DNA of 64,000 bases from Bacteroidaceae bacterium (GCA_024401115.1 JAKSLP010000012.1:1-64000), one strand, 5' to 3'. Positions 37,386 through 47,715 are shown, counted from the stretch's first letter. Notes: a model not told the origin generated them from the letters alone. Program-made: numbers and translations.

Positions 37386-38449
37386 ATATAGTCTTGCATG
37401 GCTTTTGTGTGTTCCTCTACGCTCTTAAGTAGGGTAAACTGAGCATACGAACGCACCTTGTTGTGCTCTGGATACTGGGTCTTATAATAGGTGTCGCCAT
37501 TGATGTAATCGGCCAGGAAACGTACGGTCTGCATGTATGGGAATAAGGCTACGGCATAGGGCAGGAGCTCTATCTCAATAGGGAGCAGGAACGATTTGGC
37601 CGATTCCAGATAGCCCTTGGTGAATGCCTTGAAGATGTCCATGTTGAAACCCACACGGCTCAGATCCTTGTCGTCCTCATCACCGGTGTTGGCTGCTGTA
37701 CGCAGGAAATCACCGAAATCGGAGAAGATGAACGATGGCATGACGGTGTCCAAATCGATGACGCACAGCACATTGCCATCTTCGTCAAACATCATGTTGT
37801 TGACCTTGGTGTCGCAATGGCAGATGCGCTTGGGCAACTTTCCCTCACGGTACAGCTGCTCGGCCTGGCACATCACTTGGGCACGCTTTTCCAACTCATC
37901 CACTAAATCCTGCACTTCGGACAGACGGCCCGAGGCATTGGCTGCTACGGCTTCGCGCAACTGCTGCAGGCGGAATTCCATATTGTGGAAATCAGGGATG
38001 GTCTCGCCAAGTGGGGTCTCAATGTCGGCCAGCATAGCCTGGAAATTTCCGAAGGCCTTTCCGGCATAGTATGAGAACTCCGGGTTAACCGTCTCGTATG
38101 TCTTGGCATTGGGGATGAACACGGAAACACGCCAATAGCTCTCTCCGTCATACCAATAGGTCTTTCCTTCAGGTGTGGGGATGAATTTCAATACTTTACG
38201 CTCTATGTCCGTCTCTCCGGCATCGGTCAGTTTCTGGCGGATATGGGCCGTTACCGCTTCAATGTTGGACTGAAGCAGTTCTACATTCTGAAAAATGTGA
38301 TGGTTGATGCGCTGCAGCACGTAATCAGGGTTGTCACCTGTTGTGGTAATCCTGTAGGTATCATTGATCAAGCCATTGCCTAACGGCTGAATGCTCTCTA
38401 CCTGACCTGTCAGACAGAAATGAGTTGTAATTGTTTCTAGGTTATTCAT
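37373..38449 (-). CDS. Phosphotransferase-family kinase (N-acetylhexosamine 1-kinase-like)
   Basis: 358 residues, the size of NahK-type anomeric sugar kinases. The protein-kinase-like fold is shown by PLGNGLINDTYRI (nucleotide loop), the catalytic loop RICHCDTKVNNMMFD and the metal-binding Asp segment CVIDLDTVMPSFIFSDFGD. Such kinases phosphorylate free sugars such as GlcNAc or GalNAc at C1, which would fit salvage of monosaccharides released by the nearby glycosidases. The alternative is a generic aminoglycoside-phosphotransferase-family kinase. It overlaps rmuC. Confidence 0.78.
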   Translation of the reverse strand: MNNLETITTHFCLTGQVESIQPLGNGLINDTYRITTTGDNPDYVLQRINHHIFQNVELLQSNIEAVTAHIRQKLTDAGETDIERKVLKFIPTPEGKTYWYDGESYWRVSVFIPNAKTYETVNPEFSYYAGKAFGNFQAMLADIETPLGETIPDFHNMEFRLQQLREAVAANASGRLSEVQDLVDELEKRAQVMCQAEQLYREGKLPKRICHCDTKVNNMMFDEDGNVLCVIDLDTVMPSFIFSDFGDFLRTAANTGDEDDKDLSRVGFNMDIFKAFTKGYLESAKSFLLPIEIELLPYAVALFPYMQTVRFLADYINGDTYYKTQYPEHNKVRSYAQFTLLKSVEEHTKAMQDYIWSI

Positions 38450-38500
38450 TGTGGCATATTTTGCTACTAAGTTAGTGCATTTATCCCAAACTGACGAATA

Positions 38501-39397
38501 TTATGCCTTTTTTTTGCTTTTCTTCTCTGCCATGACCATTCCGACCAGCAGGATAACGGTACCTAATATCGCCATCCAGGTGATGCGCTCACTCAGGATG
38601 ATATAGGCGGTGATCATGGTGAAAAGAGGGGCCATGTACAGGTAAACGGTGGTCTTTACCGAACCCAGGTTGGCCATGGCGGTGTTCCACAACACATAGC
38701 AGTACATGCTGGCCAGAAGTCCCAGGAACAGCAGGCACCCCCATACGGCGGTTTCAGACAGGATGGCCATCTCGAATTTCAGCGGAGAGACCAGCGCATA
38801 ATAGGGCAGAATACTCAGCACGCCATAGAAAAACACTTTACGGCTGATGAACTGCGAGGAGTAGTTGTCCATGACTTTTTTCATGAACAGATTGTATAGG
38901 GCCCATGTGCAGGCAGCCGCTATCGCCAGCAGGTAACCCACTACCGATACATGAAGGATAAACTGACCGTTCAATACGATGAAAACCATTCCGATAAATG
39001 CAATAAGCATGCCTAATGTCTGCCGTTTGCTGATGCGCTCGCTCTGGTAGAAAATGGCCAGGACAATGCTGGTGAAGATGGGGCTTGAACTGACCAAAAT
39101 ACTTACATCCGATGCTTGTGCCACTTGCAATGCGGTGTTCTCTGCCAGGAAGTAAAGCGACCCGCCGAAGACTCCCGTCAGGGCCATGTACAACTCGTCT
39201 TTCCAGTTGTTCGCCAGCAGTTGCTTATGGTTGACCAGCAAGATGCAAAGGTAGGCCAGGGCAAACCGGTAAAAGAAGATATCCGCAGGCATTAAACCAT
39301 GGTCCAGAAGGACTTTGGATGCGATGAAGGTGGTACCCCATACGGCCACCACAAAGATGGCCATGACATGGTATATGATTGGGTTTTTGTTTGACAT
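38501..39397 (-). CDS. EamA/DMT-superfamily inner-membrane transporter
   Basis: About 298 residues from the ATG at 39397 (MSNKNPIIYHVMAIF); the longer frame to 39496 crosses the divergent promoter and is rejected. It has ten hydrophobic helices in two EamA repeats (VAVWGTTFIASKVLLDHG and GYLLAIAAACTWALYNLFM) and a Lys-rich C-terminus. Members export metabolites or amino acids; the substrate cannot be predicted. A minus-strand -7 element lies 49 bp upstream. Confidence 0.9.
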   Translation of the reverse strand: MSNKNPIIYHVMAIFVVAVWGTTFIASKVLLDHGLMPADIFFYRFALAYLCILLVNHKQLLANNWKDELYMALTGVFGGSLYFLAENTALQVAQASDVSILVSSSPIFTSIVLAIFYQSERISKRQTLGMLIAFIGMVFIVLNGQFILHVSVVGYLLAIAAACTWALYNLFMKKVMDNYSSQFISRKVFFYGVLSILPYYALVSPLKFEMAILSETAVWGCLLFLGLLASMYCYVLWNTAMANLGSVKTTVYLYMAPLFTMITAYIILSERITWMAILGTVILLVGMVMAEKKSKKKA

Positions 39398-39445
39398 TTC
39401 TATTGATTCGTTTATAATTTTGCCTTGACTCTCATAAATCGTCCG

Positions 39446-39504
39446 CAAAGATAGAGTTTTTCCGTTATAACAATGTGTATTTCTGCCAAAATTCATTATC
39501 TTTG
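39446..39504. promoter_or_regulatory. Divergent promoters for the EamA transporter and the GH2 gene
   Basis: The minus strand reads TATCTTTG at 39446-39453 (for the transporter). The plus strand has TATCTTTG at 39497-39504 (for GH2), with TGTG 19 bp upstream as a weak -33. The two identical -7 octamers are 51 bp apart. Confidence 0.6.
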
Positions 39505-39534
39505 CAAAACATACAACCTAAATAATACAGATTC

Positions 39535-42500
39535 ATGAATAAAACATACAAAAGTACCTGTTTACTTTTGACTGCCATGGCCTTTGTGGCTTGCGGCCAA
39601 GAAACTACTTACAATCGTGAGCCTGGTGTTTTCCCTGGTAATCCTTCCGAAGATTTTGCTCCTGCATTGGTAAGCGGCGGCAGCACTTATCGCAATCTGG
39701 CTTTGAACCGTGCCGCTTCGCATTCTTCCAGTTATGATTATAATTTGACGGCACAGCTGGTTACCGATGGCTTGGTGGCTGAGCGTGAGCCTGCTACTTT
39801 CCGCTTGTTTTCCGAGAAGGGTGAAGTGGGCCGTGTGGACCGCGAGAAAATCCTGGATAACAGCACATGGACGAACATCACCGAGGAAGGTGGCCGTTTC
39901 TTCATGCAGTTCGATTTGTTCCATTCGGATCTGAAGGCGGATAAGTTCCATCTGACCGGAACCGTTCGAGGCGACCTGGCTGCTCCAAAAGGCTATGAAC
40001 TGACTGCTTTTGCATCCGAGGACGGTGAGCAGTGGCAGCAGATCGATTCGCAGAAGGGCAGTGGCTATTTCGGCAAGACTCCGGAGTCGCGTCCTAAACC
40101 GGCAGGAACCGGTGTGGCATTGGATATTGCCGGTAATCCTTCACCGGTTGTCTTCAAGTATGATTATAAGGCTCCAGAGGTGGAGAAGAAGCCGGCTAAT
40201 GCCCCTGGCCCTGTTACGACTTATAATAATGCTATCGATTATACCGTGAATTTGCCGGAAGCCGGAAAGTTCACTCATTTCAAGGTGGAGATTAACATGC
40301 CTTCGGCTACCCGCTGGCAACTGCAGATGTGGGATTTCTATGCACAGGATGAATTGTTCTCTGCTTTGCCATCCGACCAGTTCTGCAGTACCTGGAAGAG
40401 TATGACGGCAGGCGAGGAATGGGTATGCATCGATTTGGGTGCACCTGCCAAATTCGACAAGGTGGTGCTGAACTGGCTGAATAAGGCGGTTGCCGGTAAG
40501 ATTCAGGCTTCGGATGACGCGCAGAACTGGCGTGATGTTCAGGCTTTGCCGGAAGGTGATGCTGCTGTTGACGAAATATCATTCAAGGAGACTTCCGGTC
40601 GCTACGTGCGTGTGCTGTGTACCAAGAGTATCAATGACCAGCCTTATGAACTGTCAGAATGCCAGGTGTTTGGTAAGGGCGGTTTAGTGGCTCAGCCACA
40701 GCAGGAGCTGGCCATGAATGACGGTAAGCAGTTCTTGAGCGGTGGCGGATGGCGCCTGCAGCGTGCCTCCGAGATTCAGGCTACCGGCGAGGAGCTGACA
40801 TCGGGTCAGTTCGATGCTTCGTCATGGATTCCTGCCACCGTTCCGGGTACGGTACTGACCAGTTACCAGAATGTGGGTGCTATCCTGGATCCTAACCAGA
40901 AAGACAACCAACTGTTCGTGTCGGAATCGTTCTTCCGTTCGGATTTCTGGTATTTGAATACGTTCAATGTGACCGATACCGATGCGCATACTTTCCTGAA
41001 CTTTGACGGCATCAACTGGAAGGCTGAGGTCTTCCTGAACGGCAGCAAGGTCGGTCGGATTGACGGCGCATTCATGCGTGGCCAGTTTGATGTCACCTCG
41101 TTGTTGAAGAAGGGAAAGAACGTGTTGGCGGTTAAGATCATTAAGAATGCCCATCCGGGTATCATTAAGGAGCAGACCGCTTTCCTTACCGATAAGAACG
41201 GTGGTATCTTGGGTGCTGATAACCCTACATTCCATGCCAGCGTGGGTTGGGACTGGATTCCTACCATCCGCGGTCGCAACATCGGTATCTGGAACGATGT
41301 GTATCTGACCACCACCGGACCGGTTACCATCCAGGATCCGTTTGTACGCTCCGAATTGCCGTTGCCGGATACTTCATCGGCTGACATCTTTGCCGAGGTT
41401 ACCCTGAAGAATCATGAGAATACCGAGGTTACCGGCAAGTTGGTCGGTTCGTTTGGCGAGCAGACCTTTGAAAAGGAAATCACCCTGAAGGCAGGCGAGG
41501 AGCAGTTGGTTAAACTCGATTCCAAGAATACTCCGGCTTTGCACCTGGACAATCCAAAGTTGTGGTGGCCAGTGGGTTATGGCGAACCTTACCTGTATGA
41601 CGTGAAGTTTGCGTTCCAGACCAATGGCAAGCAGAGTGATAAGGTGGCCTTCAAGAGCGGTGTGCGCCAGATGACCTACGACGAGAGCGAGTATGTACCA
41701 AGCGGCGGTATTGCCAAGAGTAATTTCGGTCCGTTCCAGACCAAGCGTCTGAGCATGTTTATCAACGGCCGACGCTTCATCGGATTCGGTGGCAACTGGG
41801 GCTTCTCGGAGAGCAACCTGAAGTACCGTGCCCGTGATTACGATGCTGCCGTGGCTTATCATGCCGATATGCACTTTACCATGATTCGCAACTGGGTGGG
41901 CCAGATTGGCGATGAGGAGTTCTTCGAGGCTTGCGACCGCCATGGCGTGATGATCTGGCAGGACTTCTGGCTGGCTAACCCTGCCGACGGACCTGATCCA
42001 TATTACAACGATCTGTTCATGGCTAACGTCAAGGACTTTGTCAAGCGTATCCGTAACCATGCTTCCATCGGTATCTATGTGGGCCGAAACGAGGGTAATC
42101 CTCCGGTAGAGCTGGATAATGCCATCCGCGAATATTTGCCTCAGGCTCATCCGGGCTTGCATTTCATCTCTCATTCTGCCGATGGTGTGGTGAGTGGTGG
42201 CGGTCCTTACTATGCACTGCCTCAGAAGGAATACTTCAATTTGCACGGACACGACAAGTTCCATAGCGAGCGTGGTATGCCTGCGGTGATGAACTACGAA
42301 TCCATGCTGGCTGCCATGGGCGAGGAGAATGTAGAGCCTTTCAATGCTGAGGCTCATCCGAATGCCATGTACGGCTTGCACGACTTTACCTTGAGCCCGG
42401 CATCGGCACAGACCGCCGAGGCTTTCAATAACAAGATTCGCAAGATGTTTGGCGAGCCAGCCAATGCCCGTCAGTTTGCCGAGTGGGGTCAGTGGATTAA

Positions 42501-43251
42501 CTACAACAATTACCGCGCTACATTCGAGGCTTGCAGCGAGCATCGCCGCGGTATGCTGTTGTGGATGAGTCATTCGGCATGGCCATCCATGGTTTGGCAG
42601 ACTTACGACTATTACTTTGATCCTACTGCGGCTTACTTCGCTTGTAAGAAGGCTTGTGAGCCATTGCACATCCAGTGGAATCCTATCCGCGATGATATCG
42701 AAGTGGTGAATTACCATGCGGGCGACCAGAAGCAGCTGACTGCCAAGGTGCAGTTGCTCAATGAGGACGGCACCAAGCAGTGGGAAAAGGAACTGAAGTT
42801 TGATATCGCTGAGGACCAGACGGTTGCCTGCTATGCGCTGGAGAACCAGGACAAGATGACTTCTACCTATTTTATTAAGTTGAGTTTGACCGATGCCCAG
42901 GGCAAGGAGGTTTCGAGCAACTTCTATGTCCGTGGTCAGGAGGACGAGAATTACCAGAGCTTGTGTAAATTGCCATCTATACAGCTAGATGTTAAGACAT
43001 CTGTTGCCGACCAGAACGGCCGTAAGGTGCTGACTACCGTGCTGAAGAATACCACTTCCACACCAGCCCTGATGGTACATCTGCAGGTAAGGGGCCAGAA
43101 GACCGGCCGCCGCATTCTGCCAGCCTTGGTACAGGACAATTACCTGTTCCTGATGCCGGGTGAGGAGCGTACCATTGTCTCATCGGTGGATATGGCTGAT
43201 ACTCAGGGCGAAAATCCTATGGTAGAGGTAACTGGATTTAACTTGAAATAA
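39535..43251 (+). CDS. GH2-family exo-acting glycosidase with N-terminal discoidin-like domains (exo-beta-glucosaminidase/mannosidase type)
   Basis: 1238-residue lipoprotein (lipobox MAFVACGQ). The N-terminal ~380 residues form two F5/8-type-C-like modules (NLALNRAASHSSSYDYNLTA; WVCIDLGAPAKFDKVVLNWL). The GH2 sugar-binding, immunoglobulin-like and TIM-barrel domains follow (NFDGINWKAEVFLNGSKVG; HFTMIRNWVGQIGDEEFFE). The acid/base is Glu853 in VGRNEGNPP; the nucleophile candidate is Glu912 in FHSERGMP. The FHSERG and RNEGN forms resemble exo-beta-D-glucosaminidases and beta-mannosidase-like GH2 rather than LacZ. Length is greater than typical because of the discoidin modules. The next gene follows after 26 bp. 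Confidence 0.88.
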   Translation: MNKTYKSTCLLLTAMAFVACGQETTYNREPGVFPGNPSEDFAPALVSGGSTYRNLALNRAASHSSSYDYNLTAQLVTDGLVAEREPATFRLFSEKGEVGRVDREKILDNSTWTNITEEGGRFFMQFDLFHSDLKADKFHLTGTVRGDLAAPKGYELTAFASEDGEQWQQIDSQKGSGYFGKTPESRPKPAGTGVALDIAGNPSPVVFKYDYKAPEVEKKPANAPGPVTTYNNAIDYTVNLPEAGKFTHFKVEINMPSATRWQLQMWDFYAQDELFSALPSDQFCSTWKSMTAGEEWVCIDLGAPAKFDKVVLNWLNKAVAGKIQASDDAQNWRDVQALPEGDAAVDEISFKETSGRYVRVLCTKSINDQPYELSECQVFGKGGLVAQPQQELAMNDGKQFLSGGGWRLQRASEIQATGEELTSGQFDASSWIPATVPGTVLTSYQNVGAILDPNQKDNQLFVSESFFRSDFWYLNTFNVTDTDAHTFLNFDGINWKAEVFLNGSKVGRIDGAFMRGQFDVTSLLKKGKNVLAVKIIKNAHPGIIKEQTAFLTDKNGGILGADNPTFHASVGWDWIPTIRGRNIGIWNDVYLTTTGPVTIQDPFVRSELPLPDTSSADIFAEVTLKNHENTEVTGKLVGSFGEQTFEKEITLKAGEEQLVKLDSKNTPALHLDNPKLWWPVGYGEPYLYDVKFAFQTNGKQSDKVAFKSGVRQMTYDESEYVPSGGIAKSNFGPFQTKRLSMFINGRRFIGFGGNWGFSESNLKYRARDYDAAVAYHADMHFTMIRNWVGQIGDEEFFEACDRHGVMIWQDFWLANPADGPDPYYNDLFMANVKDFVKRIRNHASIGIYVGRNEGNPPVELDNAIREYLPQAHPGLHFISHSADGVVSGGGPYYALPQKEYFNLHGHDKFHSERGMPAVMNYESMLAAMGEENVEPFNAEAHPNAMYGLHDFTLSPASAQTAEAFNNKIRKMFGEPANARQFAEWGQWINYNNYRATFEACSEHRRGMLLWMSHSAWPSMVWQTYDYYFDPTAAYFACKKACEPLHIQWNPIRDDIEVVNYHAGDQKQLTAKVQLLNEDGTKQWEKELKFDIAEDQTVACYALENQDKMTSTYFIKLSLTDAQGKEVSSNFYVRGQEDENYQSLCKLPSIQLDVKTSVADQNGRKVLTTVLKNTTSTPALMVHLQVRGQKTGRRILPALVQDNYLFLMPGEERTIVSSVDMADTQGENPMVEVTGFNLK

Positions 43252-43277
43252 TTAAAAACAAAAAGAGCAATAAAGAA

Positions 43278-44447
43278 ATGAGCAATTCAACTTATTTGGC
43301 CTCCAAGCCGCGTTACGAGATTTTGGATGGCCTTCGTGGTGTCGCTGCCATGATTGTAGTGATTTACCACCTGTTCGAGGACTTTGGTTTGGGTGTTCCA
43401 GTGCAGGGAGCCAACCACGGTTATCTGGCAGTAGACTTCTTCTTTGTGTTATCTGGTTTTGTAATCGGATATGCTTATGATGACCGTTGGGACCGTATGT
43501 CCTATGCCGATTTTTTCAAGCGTCGTCTGATCCGTTTGCACCCTATGGTAATCTTCGGTGCATTCCTGGGCTTGCTGATGTTCTATTTTACAGGTGGCGG
43601 TCCGTTCGGATTGGTTGATGGTACCGAGTGGTACAATCTGATTCTGGTTTTCCTGGTGGCTTGTACCATGATTCCATTGGGTGCCGGCAGCGATATCCGC
43701 GGTTGGGGCGAGACCTATCCGCTGAACGGTCCATGCTGGTCGCTGATGCTGGAGTACATTGCCAATATCCTGTATGCTTTCGTCATCCGCCGTTTGGGTA
43801 AGATTGCGCTGGCCGTCTTGGTTGCCATCTTTGCGTTACTTACTATCAATCACGGACTTTGCATCGATGTATATAATGCCATTCCAGAGACTTGGTATGC
43901 TAAATACACCTTTATCGGTGGTTGGGGCATTGAGGGTGTGCAGTTGCACATTGCTATTACCCGTCTGTTGTATCCATTCTTCTGCGGTTTGCTGATTTCC
44001 CGTTTGGGCAAGTTCATCAAGTTGAACGGAGGTTTCTGGTGGGCTTCTCTGCTGGTTGCTGCCATGCTGCTCATGCCACGTGTAGGCGGCAATGTTCCTG
44101 AGAACTTCTGGATGAACGGCTTGTACGAGACCATCTGCGTGCTGATCGGCTTCCCATTGGTAGTGATGATTGGCGCCGGCAGTCAGGTAAGCGGAAAGAA
44201 GTCGGTGGCTATCTGCGACTTCCTGGGTAAGATTTCCTTCCCATTGTACATTACCCACTACATCTTCATTTACTTGCACATCTCTTGGATATCATCTCAT
44301 CCAGACGCACCATTGGGCACCTGCATCATGGTCAGTGCAAGCGTATTCATTATGTCAGTCATGTTGGCTTATGCCGCATTGAAACTGTACGATGAGCCAG
44401 CACGTGAGTGGCTGAAAAACAAATTGTTTACTAAAAAGGTGAAATGA
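43278..44447 (+). CDS. Acyltransferase-3 (OafA/YrhL-type) membrane protein
   Basis: 389 residues with about ten transmembrane helices. The conserved N-terminus RYEILDGLRGVAAMIVVIYH (first His plus R-G motif) and FFVLSGFVIGYAYDDRW are family hallmarks. Members transfer acyl groups to extracytoplasmic sugars such as O-antigen, capsule or peptidoglycan. It has no SGNH domain. Its stop overlaps the start of the histidine kinase by 4 nt, an unexpected coupling. Confidence 0.92.
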   Translation: MSNSTYLASKPRYEILDGLRGVAAMIVVIYHLFEDFGLGVPVQGANHGYLAVDFFFVLSGFVIGYAYDDRWDRMSYADFFKRRLIRLHPMVIFGAFLGLLMFYFTGGGPFGLVDGTEWYNLILVFLVACTMIPLGAGSDIRGWGETYPLNGPCWSLMLEYIANILYAFVIRRLGKIALAVLVAIFALLTINHGLCIDVYNAIPETWYAKYTFIGGWGIEGVQLHIAITRLLYPFFCGLLISRLGKFIKLNGGFWWASLLVAAMLLMPRVGGNVPENFWMNGLYETICVLIGFPLVVMIGAGSQVSGKKSVAICDFLGKISFPLYITHYIFIYLHISWISSHPDAPLGTCIMVSASVFIMSVMLAYAALKLYDEPAREWLKNKLFTKKVK

Positions 44448-46429
44448 AAAAAACCTATCTTTTAGGATTGATAGTGTTTATTTGTGCTCTCTTGCTGCCT
44501 CAATGTGCAGTGGCAGCAAGTGAGCCTGATAACGAATATGGCGTGCCTCGTGATGCTTATGAAATGTTCAAGCGCGCCTATAACAACTACTTGGATAAGC
44601 AGTTGCTTTCTGCATCGGACTCGCTGATGATGAGATACCGGCATGACAGGAACAGGGCTTATCTGGTCATGGCCTACGAGTTGCAGCACATCTACTATTA
44701 TATGCAGGAGGATGTGGAGAACTTTGACAAGGTGGTGGAAAAGGGTAAGGCCCTGGCCCTGGAACTGGATCTGCAACAAAGCTATTATGGCTTCTGTGCC
44801 AATGAGATCAACTTTAACGTGGAGGTTTCCAAGCGCATGCTTTCTGCTTTGCAGCAGGCTAAAGAGTTGGTGCTCATGGCCGAGGACTCGGGTGACCCGG
44901 TCAATCTGTACTTAAGTACTTTCGCTTTGGGACAGGTTTACCAATGGCGTCAGGATTGGCGTAAGGCATACGATTGTGTGACTCGTTCCTTTGATTTCCT
45001 GGTCAACTCCGGAATGGACACCCGTGTGGGTTCGCTGTCCGAGATGTTTGAGATGATGTCTTTCGACATGTTCAAGCTTCACCGGTATGACAAGGCCATT
45101 GAGATTGCCGAAAATGGCATCTCCCATGAAAAAGGTTCTTATGTGGCGAATTTAAAGTATCTTCGCCTGGCCTCGTTGTTTATGCAGAACCGTACGGATG
45201 AGTTTTATGCACAGCTGACCGATCTGAGAAAGACCGTGCAGGGGGGTGATGAACTGAAGAAGAACTATGAGAACCTTGTCCATGTGTATGAAGAACTGAT
45301 GGCCCAAAACTATATCGCTGCATTAGGTTTTGCCAAGCGTATTGAGGATTTGGGTCAGAGACTGGAAGCCGAGGAATTGGTATATCTCCGTTCAGACGAT
45401 CTCAAAAACGCTCATCAGGTGTCCGTGATGATCCGTGACTACAATGATTCCATCAAGTCCCAGATCGAGGCTTCAGACTTGGATGAGATTCATGCGCGTT
45501 TGAATACCAATGAGTTGGAGAAAAACGCCGTCAAGTTGCAGAACGAGAATACCCACCTTATTTATATCGGTTCGCTGGTTATTCTGCTGGTGGTTCTGGT
45601 TTATACCATACTTCATACCCTTACCCGAAAGAAAGCCCTTCGTAAGCTGTCTCAGACCAATGCCGCACTGGTCAGTGCCCAGGAAAACGAACGGCTGGCG
45701 ATGGCTTCTACCGAGAATGCCCTCCGCCGTGCTCAGGATGCCTTGGCCAAGGCTGAGCATGCCGATAAGATGAAGCGTGAGTTTATCAGCAATGTCAGCC
45801 ATGAAATCCGCACGCCGTTAAATGCCATTTCAGGCTTCACCCAATTGCTGCTGGATCCTGATTTGGAAATGCCTCGTGAGGATAAAATCGTCTGCAACGA
45901 TCAGATTCAGGAAAATACCGAGAAGCTGACCAAACTGATCAACAATATCCTGGAGATTTCCACCCTGGACACCAGCCCGGATACCGCCAATAAGGAGCTG
46001 GTCGACTGCAATGAGCTGCTGGATGGCATCAAGGCCTATTATTGTGACTTGAAGGAAATTAACATCAATTATCAGCCCGATAAGAAGGTCTTTATCCATT
46101 CTGATGTGACCCGTATCCGTTCCATTCTCAGCAAGCTCATTGAGAATAGCATGAAGTATGCGTATAAGGAGCCGCTCACCCTGGGTCTTTCCCTGGACGA
46201 GAATCCGGGTCAGGTAACCATCTTTGTTGCCGATCAGGGTCCGGGCATTCCTGTCAGCATGGAATTCAGCATTTTCGAGCGGTTTAAGAAAGTGGATGAG
46301 TTCTCGCCGGGATTAGGATTGGGATTGAGTATAGCAAAGACCTTGGCCGAAAGCCTCGGTGGTATGCTGAGATTGGATATCAAATACAAGGGTGGCTGCC
46401 GCTTCGTGCTGATTTTGCCGGTGGAGTAA
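44444..46429 (+). CDS. Sensor histidine kinase with periplasmic TPR-type sensor
   Basis: 661 residues: signal peptide (LGLIVFICALLLPQCAVAA), a periplasmic helical TPR-like region to about residue 380, one transmembrane helix (YIGSLVILLVVLVYTILHTL), a coiled coil, HisKA with the phospho-acceptor His453 in FISNVSHEIRTPLNA, and HATPase_c (IENSMKYAYKEP, VADQGPGIPVSM, GLGLGLSIAKTL). No receiver or DNA-binding domain and no adjacent response-regulator gene, so its partner is encoded elsewhere. Translationally coupled to the acyltransferase. Confidence 0.9.
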   Translation: MKKTYLLGLIVFICALLLPQCAVAASEPDNEYGVPRDAYEMFKRAYNNYLDKQLLSASDSLMMRYRHDRNRAYLVMAYELQHIYYYMQEDVENFDKVVEKGKALALELDLQQSYYGFCANEINFNVEVSKRMLSALQQAKELVLMAEDSGDPVNLYLSTFALGQVYQWRQDWRKAYDCVTRSFDFLVNSGMDTRVGSLSEMFEMMSFDMFKLHRYDKAIEIAENGISHEKGSYVANLKYLRLASLFMQNRTDEFYAQLTDLRKTVQGGDELKKNYENLVHVYEELMAQNYIAALGFAKRIEDLGQRLEAEELVYLRSDDLKNAHQVSVMIRDYNDSIKSQIEASDLDEIHARLNTNELEKNAVKLQNENTHLIYIGSLVILLVVLVYTILHTLTRKKALRKLSQTNAALVSAQENERLAMASTENALRRAQDALAKAEHADKMKREFISNVSHEIRTPLNAISGFTQLLLDPDLEMPREDKIVCNDQIQENTEKLTKLINNILEISTLDTSPDTANKELVDCNELLDGIKAYYCDLKEININYQPDKKVFIHSDVTRIRSILSKLIENSMKYAYKEPLTLGLSLDENPGQVTIFVADQGPGIPVSMEFSIFERFKKVDEFSPGLGLGLSIAKTLAESLGGMLRLDIKYKGGCRFVLILPVE

Positions 46430-46472
46430 TCATGTTTCATTCCGTTTATTCTCGGAATAATGAAAATTATCC

Positions 46473-46480
46473 TACCTTTG
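46473..46480 (+). promoter_or_regulatory. -7 promoter element for the porin gene
   Basis: TACCTTTG matches TAnnTTTG exactly, 32 bp before the ATG; the -33 position does not carry TTTG. Confidence 0.5.
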
Positions 46481-46512
46481 CATTTCGAAAAATGTATTAT
46501 TAGAAGAAAACT

Positions 46513-47715
46513 ATGAATAAGTTATTTAGTTTAGCAGTAGTAGCATCTTTGGCTACTATGCCTGCGATGGCAATGAACAATGAGCCAGAGGGTACTCCAA
46601 AGGAGAAGAAGACCGTAGACTTTGCATCCGACGAGAACCTGGAGGCCGGTTTCGTGACCGAAGCATTGAACAATGCCATTGAGAACACTTGGGAGTCAGA
46701 CAATGATCAGGATAAGCCAAAGTTGGGTCCTTCACTGACCCAGTTTGCCAGCGCGCCAAAGTTTGGCGGTTTCTTTGTCGGAAAGTATGCTTACAGCGAC
46801 AAGGATGGCGATCATAACGGTACCGGTTTCTCGCAGCGTGTAATTCGTGCCTATGTAGACGGTACCATTCTGAAGGATTTTGCTTACCGTATTCAGGTTC
46901 AGACCAATAACCAGGCTTTCCACATGAAGGATTTCTTCGTCGAGTGGCGTAAGTATAAGGAATTCTACGTAAAGGTGGGCCAGTTTAAGCGTGCCTTTGG
47001 TTTTGAAAACCCTATGAATCCATGGGATGTAGGTTATGGCGATTATTCACAGATGACCAAGAAGCTGACCGGTCATAACGACTTTATCGGTGCCGAGAGC
47101 GGTAGCAACGGCGGTCGTGACCAGGGTATCCAGATTCAGGGTGATCTCTTCCCTGCTAAGGACGGACACCGTTATGTACACTATCAGCTGATGCTGTCCA
47201 ACGGTCAGGGAATCAATACTGCCGATGCCAATTCTCACAAGGATGTTACCGGAACACTTCAGATTCAGCCTATTAAGGGTGTGACCCTGGGTGTATTCGG
47301 ATGGACCGGCGATTTTACATCCAATGGTGTAACCGTGAACCGCAACCGATACATCATTGGTGCCAAGGTTGAGCAGAACGGTTGGGTGCTGCGTACTGAG
47401 TACGGTCATTCTACCGGTCATAAGATTGCCGATTACAATGCCGAGACCAAGACTTGGAAGGGAACCGGACGCGCCGATGCTATGTATGCAACACTGGGTG
47501 TGCCTGTAGCTCCATGGTTGAAGATCTTCTTCACCTATGATAACTATCGTGACAACGGTCAGTGGAATACCGCCAAGACCATCTATTCCATCACACCGAA
47601 TATCCGTCTTCACAAGAACCTGATGTTCCAGTTGCAGTACAACTACAATCACGATCGTAATTTAGCAAACCGCAATTACAACGAAATCTGGGCTGAGACC
47701 TACGTTCGTTTCTAA
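46513..47715 (+). CDS. Porin O/P-type outer-membrane channel
   Basis: 400 residues with signal peptide (LAVVASLATMPAMAM), an acidic N-terminal linker and a beta-barrel that begins around FGGFFVGKYAYSDKDG and ends in an aromatic terminus (IWAETYVRF). The blocks RVIRAYVDGTILKDFAYRIQ and FYVKVGQFKRAFGFENPM match phosphate-selective porin O/P proteins of Bacteroidota; the real permeant is often phosphate or polyphosphate but is not proven here. Confidence 0.85.
   Translation: MNKLFSLAVVASLATMPAMAMNNEPEGTPKEKKTVDFASDENLEAGFVTEALNNAIENTWESDNDQDKPKLGPSLTQFASAPKFGGFFVGKYAYSDKDGDHNGTGFSQRVIRAYVDGTILKDFAYRIQVQTNNQAFHMKDFFVEWRKYKEFYVKVGQFKRAFGFENPMNPWDVGYGDYSQMTKKLTGHNDFIGAESGSNGGRDQGIQIQGDLFPAKDGHRYVHYQLMLSNGQGINTADANSHKDVTGTLQIQPIKGVTLGVFGWTGDFTSNGVTVNRNRYIIGAKVEQNGWVLRTEYGHSTGHKIADYNAETKTWKGTGRADAMYATLGVPVAPWLKIFFTYDNYRDNGQWNTAKTIYSITPNIRLHKNLMFQLQYNYNHDRNLANRNYNEIWAETYVRF

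Noticed and set aside
1374..42717. Long antisense open frames, for example 445-1086, 31118-31861, 47884-48825 and especially 41374-42717 (447 codons) on the minus strand
   Set aside because: They lie wholly opposite well-supported genes, have low-complexity His/Ile/Val-rich translations without domains, and arise from codon bias of the real genes.
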